Of a stretch of DNA of 22,607 nucleotides, positions 13,602 through 22,607 are shown one piece after another. Position 1 is the stretch's first letter. Every line of letters starts with the position of its first letter. Source of the stretch: Acidobacteriota bacterium. Lineage in GTDB: Bacteria > Acidobacteriota > Thermoanaerobaculia > Multivoradales > JAHEKO01. Both the position numbers and the translations under genes were made by a program. Under the pieces are notes generated by a model, which made no database searches, was not told the DNA's origin, and saw nothing but the letters and a program-made list of their open reading frames with translations. The DNA is taken from the NCBI GenBank assembly GCA_024638355.1, contig JAHEKO010000003.1, positions 1 to 22,607 on the forward strand. Reading direction: 5' to 3'.

Positions 13602-16600
13602 CTACTCGCTCCCGACCCCGATCCCCGCAAAGACGCTTCTCGCTCTCTCCAGCATCCGGTCCGGCGCCAGGCCCGAGATCGACAGCACGCCGCTGGGCGA
13701 GAAGGTCGAGTCGTCGCTCTCCGACACCAGCCGTATCAGCCGCTCGACGTCGACCTTGGCGTCGGAGCGCAGGCGGATCTGAAGCTTTCTGCCGCTCGCC
13801 GAGATCGACTGGACGCGCAGGCGCTCCGCCCGGCGCTTGAGCGCCGCCAGCTCGACCAGGCTCAGCACCTCCGGCGGCGGCGGCCCGAAGCGATCGCGCA
13901 GCTCGGCCAACAGCTCCTCTTCCCCCGCCTCCGCCGCCGCGATCTTGCGGTAGAGCTCCAGCCGCAGGTTGGCATCGGCCACGTAGCTTTCGGGGATCGT
14001 GGTTCGCACCGGCAGATCGATCGCCGTCGAGACCGCCTGCTCGACCTCCTCGCCGCGCAGCTCGCGCACGGTCTCCTCGAGCATCTTGAGGTAGGTCTCG
14101 ATGCCCACCGCGGCGATGTGGCCGCTCTGTTCCGCGCCGAGCAGATTCCCGGCGCCGCGGATCTCGAGGTCGCGGGCGGCGACGCGGAAGCCGGCCCCGA
14201 GCTCGGTGAACTCGCGAATCGCGGCCAGCCGCTCACGCGCCGTCTCCGACAGCAGACTCTTCGACGGCACCAGGAGGTAGCAGTAGGCGAGCCGGCTGCT
14301 GCGACCGACGCGGCCGCGTAGCTGGTAGAGCTGGGCCAGGCCGAAGCGGTCGGCCCGGTGAATGATCATCGTGTTGACGTTGGCGATGTCGATGCCGTTC
14401 TCGATGATGGTGGTGGCCAGCAGCACGTCGTGCTCGCCCCGCTTGAAGGCGTGCATGCGCTCCGCCAGCTCGTGCTCGTTCATCTGCCCGTGGCCGATGG
14501 TGAGCCGGATCGAGGGCAGGAGCTCGCGGAGGTACTCGGCGACCTCCTCGATCCCCTGCACCCGGTTGAACACGTAGTAGACCTGGCCGCCGCGGTCGAG
14601 CTCGTGCTCGATCGCCTCGCGGATCAGCTCGCCCGAGAAGGGCGCGATCGCCGTCTCGACCGCCATGCGGTCTTGCGGCGGCGTCTCGATCACCGACAGG
14701 TCGCGCACGCCGGCGAGCGACATCTGCAGCGTTCTCGGCACCGGGGTCGCCGAGAGCGCCAGCACGTGCACGTTCTTCTTCAGCTCCTTCAGGCGCTCCT
14801 TCTGGGCGACGCCGAAGCGCTGCTCTTCGTCGACGATCATCAGCCCCAACCTGGGCAGCTCGATGTCGCGGCTCAGCAGCCGGTGGGTGCCGATCAGGAT
14901 GTCGACGGTGCCGGCGGCGGCGCTGTCGCGGATCTCGCGAACCGCGGCGGGCGAGCGGAATCGCGACAGCATCTCGATCCGTACCGGGAACCCCTCGAAG
15001 CGCTTGCGAAAGGTGTCGAGGTGCTGGTCGGCGAGGATCGTGGTGGGTGCCAGCACGGCGACCTGATAGCCCCCTTCGACCACCTTGAGCGCCGCCCGCA
15101 TGGCGACCTCGGTCTTGCCGAAGCCGACGTCGCCGCAGAGCAGACGATCCATCGGTCGCTCCTGCTCCAGGTCGGCGCGAATCGCGGCGATCACCTCGAA
15201 CTGGTCGGGCGTCTCCTCGTAGTCGAAAGCCGCGTCGAACTGGGCCTGCAGGTCGCCGCCCGCGGGCATTGCCGGCGCCTCGGCCAGCCGGCGCTCGGCG
15301 TAGAGCTTGAGCAGATCGGCGGCGAGCTTGCGCATGCCCGCCTTGACGCGCTCCTTGGTGCGATTCCACGAGGTGCCGCCGAGGCGGTCGAGCTTGGCCG
15401 CTGCGCCCTCGATACCGCTGTACTTCTGAATCAGATCCATCCGGCTCAGCGGCAGCAGCAGGGTCTTGCCGCCGGAATAGAGGAGCTCCATGACCTCGAT
15501 CGACGAGGGCGCGGGAGCCTGCTCGCCGCCGGTCAGCGTCGCCGGCACCGGGCCCTGTTGCCCGTCGTCGTCGCCGACCGAGCGCATGCCGATGAACTGG
15601 CCGATGCCGTGATCGGTGTGGACCACGTAGTCGCCGACCTTGAGGTCGCGCAGCGAGGAGACGAACGGCCCGTACCGCGGGCCCGCGCGCGGCCGGGCGG
15701 GCGCGACCCGGGCGAAGAGCTGGTGCTCGCCGAACAGCACCATGCCGGCCGCGGGCATCCGGAAGCCGCGGCCGAGCTCGCCCTCGGTCAGCTCGACGCC
15801 GCCGCGGCCGACCGCGAGTGAATAGGTCTCGCAGAGCTCTTCCAACCGGCCGCGGTGCTCGGGCGAATGAACGATCACCAGCCGCTCGCCGCGCGCCGTC
15901 GCCGTCTCGACCTCGCGTGGAAAGCGCGGTAGCTGGCCGTGCAGGACGTCGGTCGAAGAGGCGCCGAAGTCGACCCCTCCGCCTGCGACCGGCGACTCTT
16001 CGATCCGCAGCCGAGCGCCGGCAAGCCAGCTCCCGACCCGCTCCGCCGGCAGCTCCAACTGGTCGGGCGGCAGCGCCAGCTGGTGATGCTCGCGACGCGC
16101 CCGGTAGTCCGCCTCGAGGCGGGCCGCGTGCGCTTCGGCCTCCGCGGCCACATCCTCGGGCCGGTAGACGACGCTCGCGTCGGCGGCGAACAGCTCGGCA
16201 AGGCCAACGGTCTCGGGCTCGAGCAGGGGCAGATAGTTCTCCCAGCCGGGGAACCGGCCCCGCTCGCGCAGCGCCTCGATCTTCTCGGCCACCTCGATCC
16301 CGGCCTCGGCTCCGAGGCGCGCGCCCAGCAGATCGGCGAGCCGATCGGCGGTCTCGGGATCCGCCTGGAAGAGGGTCAGCGGCAGCAGGTCGATCGATTC
16401 GAGCTCGGCGCGTGAGCGCTGGTCGGAGGCGCCGAACTGCCGGATCGACTCGATGACGTCACCGTAGAGATCGAGCCGCACCGGCGACGGCTGATCGGGC
16501 GGGAAGACGTCGAAGACGCCACCCCGCGCGGCGTACTCGCCGACTTCAGTCACCAGGTCGCGGCGCGCGAAGCCGTGGGCGTCGAGGTGCCGCGCGAGGT

Positions 16601-17042
16601 CGTCGATCGAGATCTCGTCGCCGCGGGCCAGGCTGAAGGTGGAACGCGCGAAGGCGGCCGCGGTGGGCAGGCGCCGGAACAGAGCGCGCGGCGTGCAGAC
16701 CAGCGTCCCGATGCTGCGGTCGGCGACGCCCGCCAGCGCCCGCGCCTCTTCGCAGCGCACCATGAGCGAGGTCTCGGTCTCCTGGTAGGGAGTCAGCCCC
16801 GGCACCGAGAAGAAGGTGGCCGCGCCGCCGAAGAGCCGCGCCGCCTCCACCCAGGCCAGCGCGTCCGACTCGTGCGGCACGACGACCAGGTGCCGCTCGC
16901 CGCGCTCGGCGGCGATCAACTCGAGCACCCAGGCCGCCGCCGGCACCGGCAGCCTACGGGCGCTCGCGGCGCCGGCCAGCAGCGCACGCAAGGGATCGCT
17001 CGCGCGCAGCGTCCGGGAGAGATCGTCGAGAAGGGCGGTCAT
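13602..17042 (-). CDS. mfd: Transcription-repair coupling factor
   Basis: This 1146-residue ATP-dependent DNA translocase removes stalled RNA polymerase and recruits UvrA to lesions. The N-terminal third is UvrB-like. The RNA polymerase interaction domain begins around VGDYVVHTDHGIGQFIG (about 467-485). The SF2 translocase has Walker A GFGKTE (K643), the DEEQ box (738-741), SATPVPRTLQMSLAG, and the later motif with QLRGRVGRSSR. The TRG element RGAGNLLGAEQSGHIAAVG starts near residue 960. The length matches E. coli Mfd (1148). I chose the ATG at 17042; the frame continues upstream across the divergent antiporter gene with unrelated sequence. A low-complexity insertion follows the RNA polymerase interaction motif. 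Confidence 0.97.
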   Translation of the reverse strand: MTALLDDLSRTLRASDPLRALLAGAASARRLPVPAAAWVLELIAAERGERHLVVVPHESDALAWVEAARLFGGAATFFSVPGLTPYQETETSLMVRCEEARALAGVADRSIGTLVCTPRALFRRLPTAAAFARSTFSLARGDEISIDDLARHLDAHGFARRDLVTEVGEYAARGGVFDVFPPDQPSPVRLDLYGDVIESIRQFGASDQRSRAELESIDLLPLTLFQADPETADRLADLLGARLGAEAGIEVAEKIEALRERGRFPGWENYLPLLEPETVGLAELFAADASVVYRPEDVAAEAEAHAARLEADYRARREHHQLALPPDQLELPAERVGSWLAGARLRIEESPVAGGGVDFGASSTDVLHGQLPRFPREVETATARGERLVIVHSPEHRGRLEELCETYSLAVGRGGVELTEGELGRGFRMPAAGMVLFGEHQLFARVAPARPRAGPRYGPFVSSLRDLKVGDYVVHTDHGIGQFIGMRSVGDDDGQQGPVPATLTGGEQAPAPSSIEVMELLYSGGKTLLLPLSRMDLIQKYSGIEGAAAKLDRLGGTSWNRTKERVKAGMRKLAADLLKLYAERRLAEAPAMPAGGDLQAQFDAAFDYEETPDQFEVIAAIRADLEQERPMDRLLCGDVGFGKTEVAMRAALKVVEGGYQVAVLAPTTILADQHLDTFRKRFEGFPVRIEMLSRFRSPAAVREIRDSAAAGTVDILIGTHRLLSRDIELPRLGLMIVDEEQRFGVAQKERLKELKKNVHVLALSATPVPRTLQMSLAGVRDLSVIETPPQDRMAVETAIAPFSGELIREAIEHELDRGGQVYYVFNRVQGIEEVAEYLRELLPSIRLTIGHGQMNEHELAERMHAFKRGEHDVLLATTIIENGIDIANVNTMIIHRADRFGLAQLYQLRGRVGRSSRLAYCYLLVPSKSLLSETARERLAAIREFTELGAGFRVAARDLEIRGAGNLLGAEQSGHIAAVGIETYLKMLEETVRELRGEEVEQAVSTAIDLPVRTTIPESYVADANLRLELYRKIAAAEAGEEELLAELRDRFGPPPPEVLSLVELAALKRRAERLRVQSISASGRKLQIRLRSDAKVDVERLIRLVSESDDSTFSPSGVLSISGLAPDRMLERARSVFAGIGVGSE

Positions 17043-17046
17043 CGGG

Positions 17047-17074
17047 TTGGCGTATCCTCTCACTCCTGTACCAT
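17047..17074 (+). promoter_or_regulatory. Candidate promoter for the Na+/H+ antiporter
   Basis: TTGGCG (17047-17052), a 16-nt spacer and TACCAT (17069-17074) lie in the 61-nt gap between divergent mfd and the antiporter, giving a leader of about 23 nt with a GGAGGAG Shine-Dalgarno. It matches consensus at most core positions but is unproven. Confidence 0.35.
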
Positions 17075-18454
17075 TGGCCCTCACCTCGAGGAGGAGATGG
17101 AAGATGCGTAGAGCACTCCTGGGACTCGTCTTGCTCGGAGCCCTCGTGGCGTTCGGGCCCGGCCTGGGCTTGCCGGGAAGTCTCTCCGCGGCCGACGGCG
17201 CCGTCGTCGAAACGGAGGGCGCGACCGCCGAGCACGGCGGCGACGACCACGGCGGCGGACACGCCAGCCCGGTTACGCCGGTTCTGATCGCCCTGGTCGT
17301 CATCCTGGTGGCGGCCAAGCTGGGCGGCGAGCTGGCCGAGCGCGTACACCAACCCGCGGTTCTGGGAGAGCTCCTGGCCGGCGTAGTCCTCGGCAATCTG
17401 GCGCTCGCCGGCTACCACGGCCTCGACTTCCTGGCGACCGAGAGCGGCATCGTAATCCTGGCGGAGCTAGGCGTCATCCTCCTGCTTTTCGAGGTCGGGA
17501 TGGAGTCGAACATCAAGGAGATGCTGTCGGTCGGCGCCTCGAGCCTGCTGGTGGCGATCCTGGGCGTCGTCGCTCCCTTCCTCCTCGGCCTGGCCGTCTC
17601 GGCCTGGATGCTCCCCGACAAGAACGTGCTGGTGCACGTCTTCATCGGCGCCACGCTGTGCGCTACCAGCGTCGGCATCACCGCCCGGGTGCTCTCCGAC
17701 CTGGGCAAGATCAACGCCCGCGAGTCGAAGATCATCCTCGGGGCGGCGGTCATCGACGACGTGCTCGGCCTGGTGATCCTGGCGGTGGTCTCGGGCATCA
17801 TCTCGGCGGCCAACACCGGCGGTGAGCTGGCCGGCTTCGAGGTCGCCATGATCATCGGCAAGGCGGCCGGCTTCCTGGTGGGCGCCATCGTCATCGGCAC
17901 CTGGCTGTCGCCGCGCATGTTCAGGCTCGCCAGCCGCCTGCAGATCAAGGGCCTCCTCTTGACCCTCGCTCTCGCCTTCTGCTTCCTGCTGTCCTATCTC
18001 GCCAACCTGATCGAGCTGGCGCCGATCGTCGGCGCCTTCGCCGCCGGCCTCATCCTCGACGAGGTTCACTACCGCAGTTTTATCGACCGCGGCGACCACA
18101 ACGTCGAAGAGCTGCTGCACCCGATCAACACCTTCCTGGTGCCGGTCTTCTTCGTGCTGATGGGAATCCGGGTCGATCTGTCGACCTTCGGCGAGGTCGA
18201 GGTGCTCGGCTTCGCGGCGGTGCTGTCGATCGTCGCCATCATCGGCAAGATGATCTGCGCGCTGGGAGTGATCGAGAAGGGGCTCGACCGCATCTCGGTC
18301 GCGGTCGGCATGGTGCCCCGAGGCGAGGTCGGGCTGATCTTCGCCGGGATCGGCGCCTCGCTGGTCCTCGCCGGCAAGCCGGTGATCGACGTCTCGACCT
18401 ACTCGGCGGTGGTGATCATGGTCATCGTCACGACCCTGGTCACGCCGCCGGCGC

Positions 18455-20295
<1,841 letters not shown>

Positions 20296-20300
20296 CACGG

Positions 20301-20330
20301 ACTCTACCGAGAGGGGAGGCAAACAGTCAA
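20301..20330 (-). promoter_or_regulatory. Promoter of the tRNA-fMet gene
   Basis: TTGACT (20330-20325), an 18-nt spacer and TAGAGT (20306-20301) lie directly upstream on the minus strand. The -10 ends 5 nt before mature tRNA position 1, so transcription starts very close to the mature 5' end. The -35 matches consensus at five of six positions. Confidence 0.65.
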
Positions 20331-20355
20331 CGCCACGTGGAGAAAGGGAGACCGG

Positions 20356-20361
20356 TATCAT
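20356..20361 (+). promoter_or_regulatory. -10-like TATCAT for yqgE, leaderless arrangement
   Basis: TATCAT (five of six consensus positions) ends 6 nt before the GTG at 20368, which supports that GTG as the start and a leaderless mRNA. The ATG at 20360 that overlaps the box is out of frame. Confidence 0.5.
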
Positions 20362-20367
20362 GGTGGC

Positions 20368-20970
20368 GTGCCGAAAGGGCTCGAGGATCTCGAGACGCCG
20401 ATGCTGCTGCTGGCGATGCCGCAGGTGCAGGATCCGTTCTTCCACAAGAGCGTGGTCTTCCTGATCGAGCACAACGACGCGGGCAGCTTTGGACTGATCG
20501 CCAACCGCCCGAGCGACATCGGCGTGGCCGAGATTCTCACCGGCATGGAGATCGAGTGGCGCGGCGAGTCGTCGCAGCTCGCCTACTTCGGCGGGCCGGT
20601 GCAGCCGCAGCTGGGCACCGTCCTCTTCGACGAGGCGACCTGCGGGATCGACGGCGGCGCCGAGGCGGACGCGACCAGCTCGGAGGTCTTCCCCGGGCTC
20701 CGCATCACCCAGCACGTCGGCGACCTCACCCAGCTCGCCGGCGCGCCGTCGGAGCGGTTTCGCCTCTTTCTGGGCTATGCCGGTTGGGGCGAAGGCCAGC
20801 TGGTACGCGAGATCGAGCGCAACGACTGGCTGATCGCGCCGGTGCGCATGGAGCTTCTGTTCGCCGACAACCCCGAAGGCGCCTGGGGGGACGCGCTGCG
20901 CTCGGTGGGCGTCGACCCCGCGACCCTCCCCAGCTGGACTCCCGACGGCGGCGGCAGCGACTCCAACTAG
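20368..20970 (+). CDS. yqgE: YqgE/AlgH family protein (UPF0301)
   Basis: This 200-residue cytoplasmic protein of the YqgE/AlgH family has no firmly known biochemical activity. The conserved N-terminal block PMLLLAMPQVQDPFFHKSVV (11-30) continues through FLIEHNDAGSFGLIANRPSD; YFGGPV and LFLGYAGWGEGQLVREIE follow in family order, with the WLIAPV strand near residue 150. The length is near the usual 185-190. The GTG at 20368 is preferred because it precedes the conserved block by about 11 residues and sits 6 nt after a -10-like hexamer; an ATG at 20401 would trim part of the first strand. It is divergent from the tRNA-fMet gene. Confidence 0.93.
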   Translation: MPKGLEDLETPMLLLAMPQVQDPFFHKSVVFLIEHNDAGSFGLIANRPSDIGVAEILTGMEIEWRGESSQLAYFGGPVQPQLGTVLFDEATCGIDGGAEADATSSEVFPGLRITQHVGDLTQLAGAPSERFRLFLGYAGWGEGQLVREIERNDWLIAPVRMELLFADNPEGAWGDALRSVGVDPATLPSWTPDGGGSDSN

Positions 20971-20981
20971 CGAAGTCAGGC

Positions 20982-20987
20982 TAGAAT
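20982..20987 (+). promoter_or_regulatory. -10-like TAGAAT, leaderless arrangement for the small membrane protein gene
   Basis: TAGAAT (five of six consensus positions) ends 6 nt before the ATG at 20994, and no Shine-Dalgarno is visible. It lies in the 23-nt gap after yqgE, so this gene and nth may have their own start besides read-through. Confidence 0.5.
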
Positions 20988-20993
20988 CTCTCC

Positions 20994-21338
20994 ATGCGCA
21001 TGCTCGTTCAGGTCGCGCTCAACGGCCTCGGCATTCTCGTGACCGCCTGGCTGGTACCCGGCATCGACTGGCAGGGCGGCGTGCTCTACCTGCTGCTGAC
21101 CGGACTGGTGATCGGCCTCATCAACCTGTTGGTCAAGCCGTTCGTCACCCTGCTCTCGATCCCGTTCATCGTGGTCACGCTCGGCATTTTCTTTCTGGTG
21201 ATCAACGGCGCCATGCTGCTGCTCGCCTCGTCGCTTCTCAGCGGCCTGACGGTCGACGGCTGCGTGCCCGCGCTCCTGGGCGGCATCGTTCTCGGCCTGT
21301 TCAACTGGCTGGTCGGCGGGATCGCGGCCAAGGACTGA
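20994..21338 (+). CDS. Small four-helix membrane protein (phage holin family 4 superfamily, PF04020-like)
   Basis: This 114-residue, very hydrophobic protein has about four transmembrane helices (about 5-22, 30-48, 54-80 and 90-110). The [15 protein letters not shown] and [15 protein letters not shown] segments (44-77) are typical of the PF04020 family. The family name comes from distant similarity to phage holins; these proteins are common, chromosomally encoded and of unknown function, and there is no prophage here. The ATG at 20994 lies directly after a -10-like box. It is 23 nt after yqgE and 13 nt before nth, so it is probably co-transcribed with nth. Confidence 0.85.
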   Translation: MRMLVQVALNGLGILVTAWLVPGIDWQGGVLYLLLTGLVIGLINLLVKPFVTLLSIPFIVVTLGIFFLVINGAMLLLASSLLSGLTVDGCVPALLGGIVLGLFNWLVGGIAAKD

Positions 21339-21351
21339 GGCCGAGCGGGAA

Positions 21352-22032
21352 ATGGCTCGACGAAGGCTGACTCCCTCGGCCGCTCGCCGGGAGTCCAAGA
21401 AAGCGCGCCGCGCCCGCTCCGAGGAGATCCTCGCTCGTCTCAAGAGGGAGTACCCCGACAGCCGCTGCGCGCTGAACCACGACAATCCCCTGCAGCTCCT
21501 GATGGCGACCATTCTCTCCGCGCAGTGCACCGACAAGCGCGTCAACATGGTGACCCCGGAGCTCTTCGCTCGCTTTCCCACGGCGGCCGACCTCGCCGCC
21601 GCCGAGTTGGGAGAGCTCGAGGAGCTGGTGCGGACGACCGGTTTCTTCCGCAACAAGGCGCGCTCGCTCAAGGGCCTCGGCCAGGCGCTGGTGGACGAGC
21701 ACGGCGGCGAGGTCCCGTCCGAGATGGGCGCCCTGGTCAGGCTTCCGGGCACCGGACGCAAGACGGCCAACGTGGTGCTCGGCAACGCCTTCGGCATCGA
21801 CGAAGGGGTCGTCGTCGACACCCACGTCGGCCGCATCTCGCGGCTCCTGGTCCTCACCGAGGAGAAGGACCCGGTCAAGGTCGAGCGCGACCTGATGGCG
21901 GTAGTGCCGAAGAGCGACTGGACGCTCTGGGCGCATCTGTTGATCGATCACGGCCGCGCCGTGTGCAAGGCGCGGCGGCCCGACTGCGGCGCCTGCGTGC
22001 TCGCGGATCTCTGCCCTTCGGCGACGTTCTGA
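21352..22032 (+). CDS. nth: Endonuclease III (DNA glycosylase/AP lyase)
   Basis: This 226-residue bifunctional base-excision repair enzyme removes oxidised pyrimidines and cleaves AP sites. The helix-hairpin-helix carries the catalytic Lys in [13 protein letters not shown] (K137), and the catalytic Asp is in [12 protein letters not shown] (D156). A 4Fe-4S cluster motif Cys-X6-Cys-X2-Cys-X5-Cys is formed by C205, C212, C215 and C221. The N-terminus carries an Arg/Lys-rich extension of about 20 residues before the conserved [12 protein letters not shown]. The ATG at 21352 follows the small membrane protein gene by 13 nt. All active-site and cluster residues are intact. Confidence 0.97.
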   Translation: MARRRLTPSAARRESKKARRARSEEILARLKREYPDSRCALNHDNPLQLLMATILSAQCTDKRVNMVTPELFARFPTAADLAAAELGELEELVRTTGFFRNKARSLKGLGQALVDEHGGEVPSEMGALVRLPGTGRKTANVVLGNAFGIDEGVVVDTHVGRISRLLVLTEEKDPVKVERDLMAVVPKSDWTLWAHLLIDHGRAVCKARRPDCGACVLADLCPSATF

Positions 22033-22034
22033 GT

Positions 22035-22370
22035 CGCAGCGCCGCGCTCGGCCGAGCCGCGCTGGCGATCGTACGTCACGGCGGCAACGACGCGATCTTC
22101 CTCGAGCAGAGGACCCTGCCGACGACCTGGCTCGGTTTCGAGCGCGCGCTGGGTACGCGAACCTCGCTGGTCCTTCAGACGAGCTACGCGCAAAGCCGCT
22201 ACCGGGATCTGTTCATCGTCGGGCTGGCCGACCGGGTTTTTCTCTTCGACGCCGGGCTCAAGCGGCGCGTCGCGCGGCTGGGAACCCTCTTCGTGGCGAT
22301 GACCCAGGACTCTCCACGCGGCGCCATGTCGGACGTCGCTTTCCATCTCGGCTGGCAGCGCGGGCTCTGA
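22035..22370 (+). pseudogene. Start-less fragment of a probable outer-membrane protein (DUF3187-like C-terminus)
   Basis: An open frame continues out of nth (in another frame) and ends at TGA 22368-22370. From about 22053 it reads AALAIVRHGGNDAIFLEQRT, then WLGFERALGTRTSLVLQ, RYRDLFIVGLADRVFLFDAG and LHR/LGWQ-type strands. It alternates hydrophobic and polar residues as in a beta-barrel and resembles the C-terminal part of DUF3187-type outer-membrane proteins from memory. There is no ATG, GTG or TTG start before the conserved part; the first in-frame ones come near the end. I read it as a truncated remnant of a gene lost next to nth. The family assignment is tentative. Confidence 0.45.
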
Positions 22371-22438
22371 TCGCTCGCGAGCCGCTGGTAGAGGGTCCGC
22401 AGGTTTGGCCCGGGCAGACATTCCAGCCCCCGCCCAAG

Positions 22439-22478
22439 TAGAATCGAGGGTCACCGTCAGATCGGGCAGGGATCTGAC
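22439..22478 (+). promoter_or_regulatory. Candidate promoter and operator-like palindrome upstream of the acyl-CoA dehydrogenase-like gene
   Basis: A -10-like TAGAAT (22439-22444) with a CAGACA element 18 nt upstream would start transcription near 22451. Just downstream is a perfect 8-bp inverted repeat, GTCAGATC (22456-22463) and GATCTGAC (22471-22478), with a 7-nt centre. It could be a repressor site or an RNA hairpin; no T-run follows, so it is not an intrinsic terminator. Confidence 0.4.
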
Positions 22479-22507
22479 CCCCCCGGGTATGGGGAGAGGG
22501 AGACGAG

Positions 22508-22607
22508 ATGACCATTGCGACGGTAGCCGGACTCGACCGCGAGACGCTCGAGCTGACCCTCGAGGCGATCGGCGAGTTCGCGACTCAACACCTTCCCGAA
22601 GAGAAGC
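22508..22607 (+). CDS. Probable acyl-CoA dehydrogenase, N-terminal fragment (cut by window edge)
   Basis: Only the first 33 codons are present (MTIATVAGLDRETLELTLEA, then IGEFATQHLPEEK). The helical, acidic N-terminus with LDRETLELTLEAI and a FA..LP segment resembles the start of some acyl-CoA dehydrogenase family proteins, but this rests on recall of a short segment. The ATG at 22508 has a good Shine-Dalgarno (GGGAGAGGGAG upstream). The gene runs off the right edge, so the catalytic part is not visible. Confidence 0.45.
   Translation, partial: MTIATVAGLDRETLELTLEAIGEFATQHLPEEK

Noticed and set aside
20994..21338. Prophage or lysis cassette suggested by the holin-family name
   Set aside because: There are no endolysin, integrase, structural phage genes or attachment sites nearby; the family is commonly chromosomal and non-phage.
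22373..22382. GCTCGCGAGC palindrome after the outer-membrane-protein remnant as a terminator
   Set aside because: It is a short palindrome with no loop and no following T-run, so it cannot be supported as an intrinsic terminator.

Overview
This window is a GC-rich (roughly 70% by eye), gene-dense piece of a bacterial chromosome filled almost entirely with core genes. The meso-diaminopimelate-type MurE, two exported SurA/PpiC-like parvulins (one a lipoprotein) and an outer-membrane-barrel-like fragment suggest a diderm. The GC-rich codon use and gene arrangement would suit an Acidobacteriota-like lineage, but that is an inference and no taxonomic marker here settles it. There is no CRISPR array, insertion sequence, prophage or defence island.

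Positions 1-11262 (minus strand, read right to left) hold the division and cell wall (dcw) cluster in canonical order: mraZ, rsmH, ftsL, ftsI, murE, murF, mraY, murD, ftsW, murG and the first 37 codons of murC, which runs off the left edge. Most junctions overlap by 1-8 nt or are separated by about 10 nt, so this is one translationally coupled operon. It makes the MurNAc-pentapeptide precursors (MurC-F), lipid I and lipid II (MraY, MurG), and the septal polymerase/crosslinker pair FtsW-FtsI with its FtsL partner. Upstream of mraZ is a clear MraZ-type operator: four TGG cores spaced exactly 10 bp, overlapping a candidate promoter.

Positions 11612-17042 (minus) hold mfd and two parvulin-type chaperone genes, one a lipoprotein. 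A CPA2 Na+/H+ antiporter with a His-rich exported N-terminus is divergent from mfd. Its 3' end overlaps tail-to-tail with an ftsB/divIC-like gene (minus) that is coupled to eno (enolase). FtsB and FtsL are expected partners, so the window carries much of the divisome-activating and septal synthesis module in two operons.

Positions 20178-20330 (minus) hold an initiator tRNA-fMet with its own promoter and intrinsic terminator. To the right on the plus strand are yqgE/algH, a small four-helix membrane protein, nth (endonuclease III), a start-less remnant of a probable outer-membrane protein gene, and the first 33 codons of a probable acyl-CoA dehydrogenase.

The most notable signals are regulatory. 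(1) There is a 10-bp periodic MraZ operator. (2) Four genes (eno, yqgE, the small membrane protein and the parvulin lipoprotein) have a TANNAT -10-like hexamer 6-7 nt before the start codon, the signature of leaderless mRNAs. (3) murC and ftsL share a module in which an extended Shine-Dalgarno lies inside a tiny in-frame ORF whose TAG stop abuts the ATG. I saw no previously undescribed multi-gene system.
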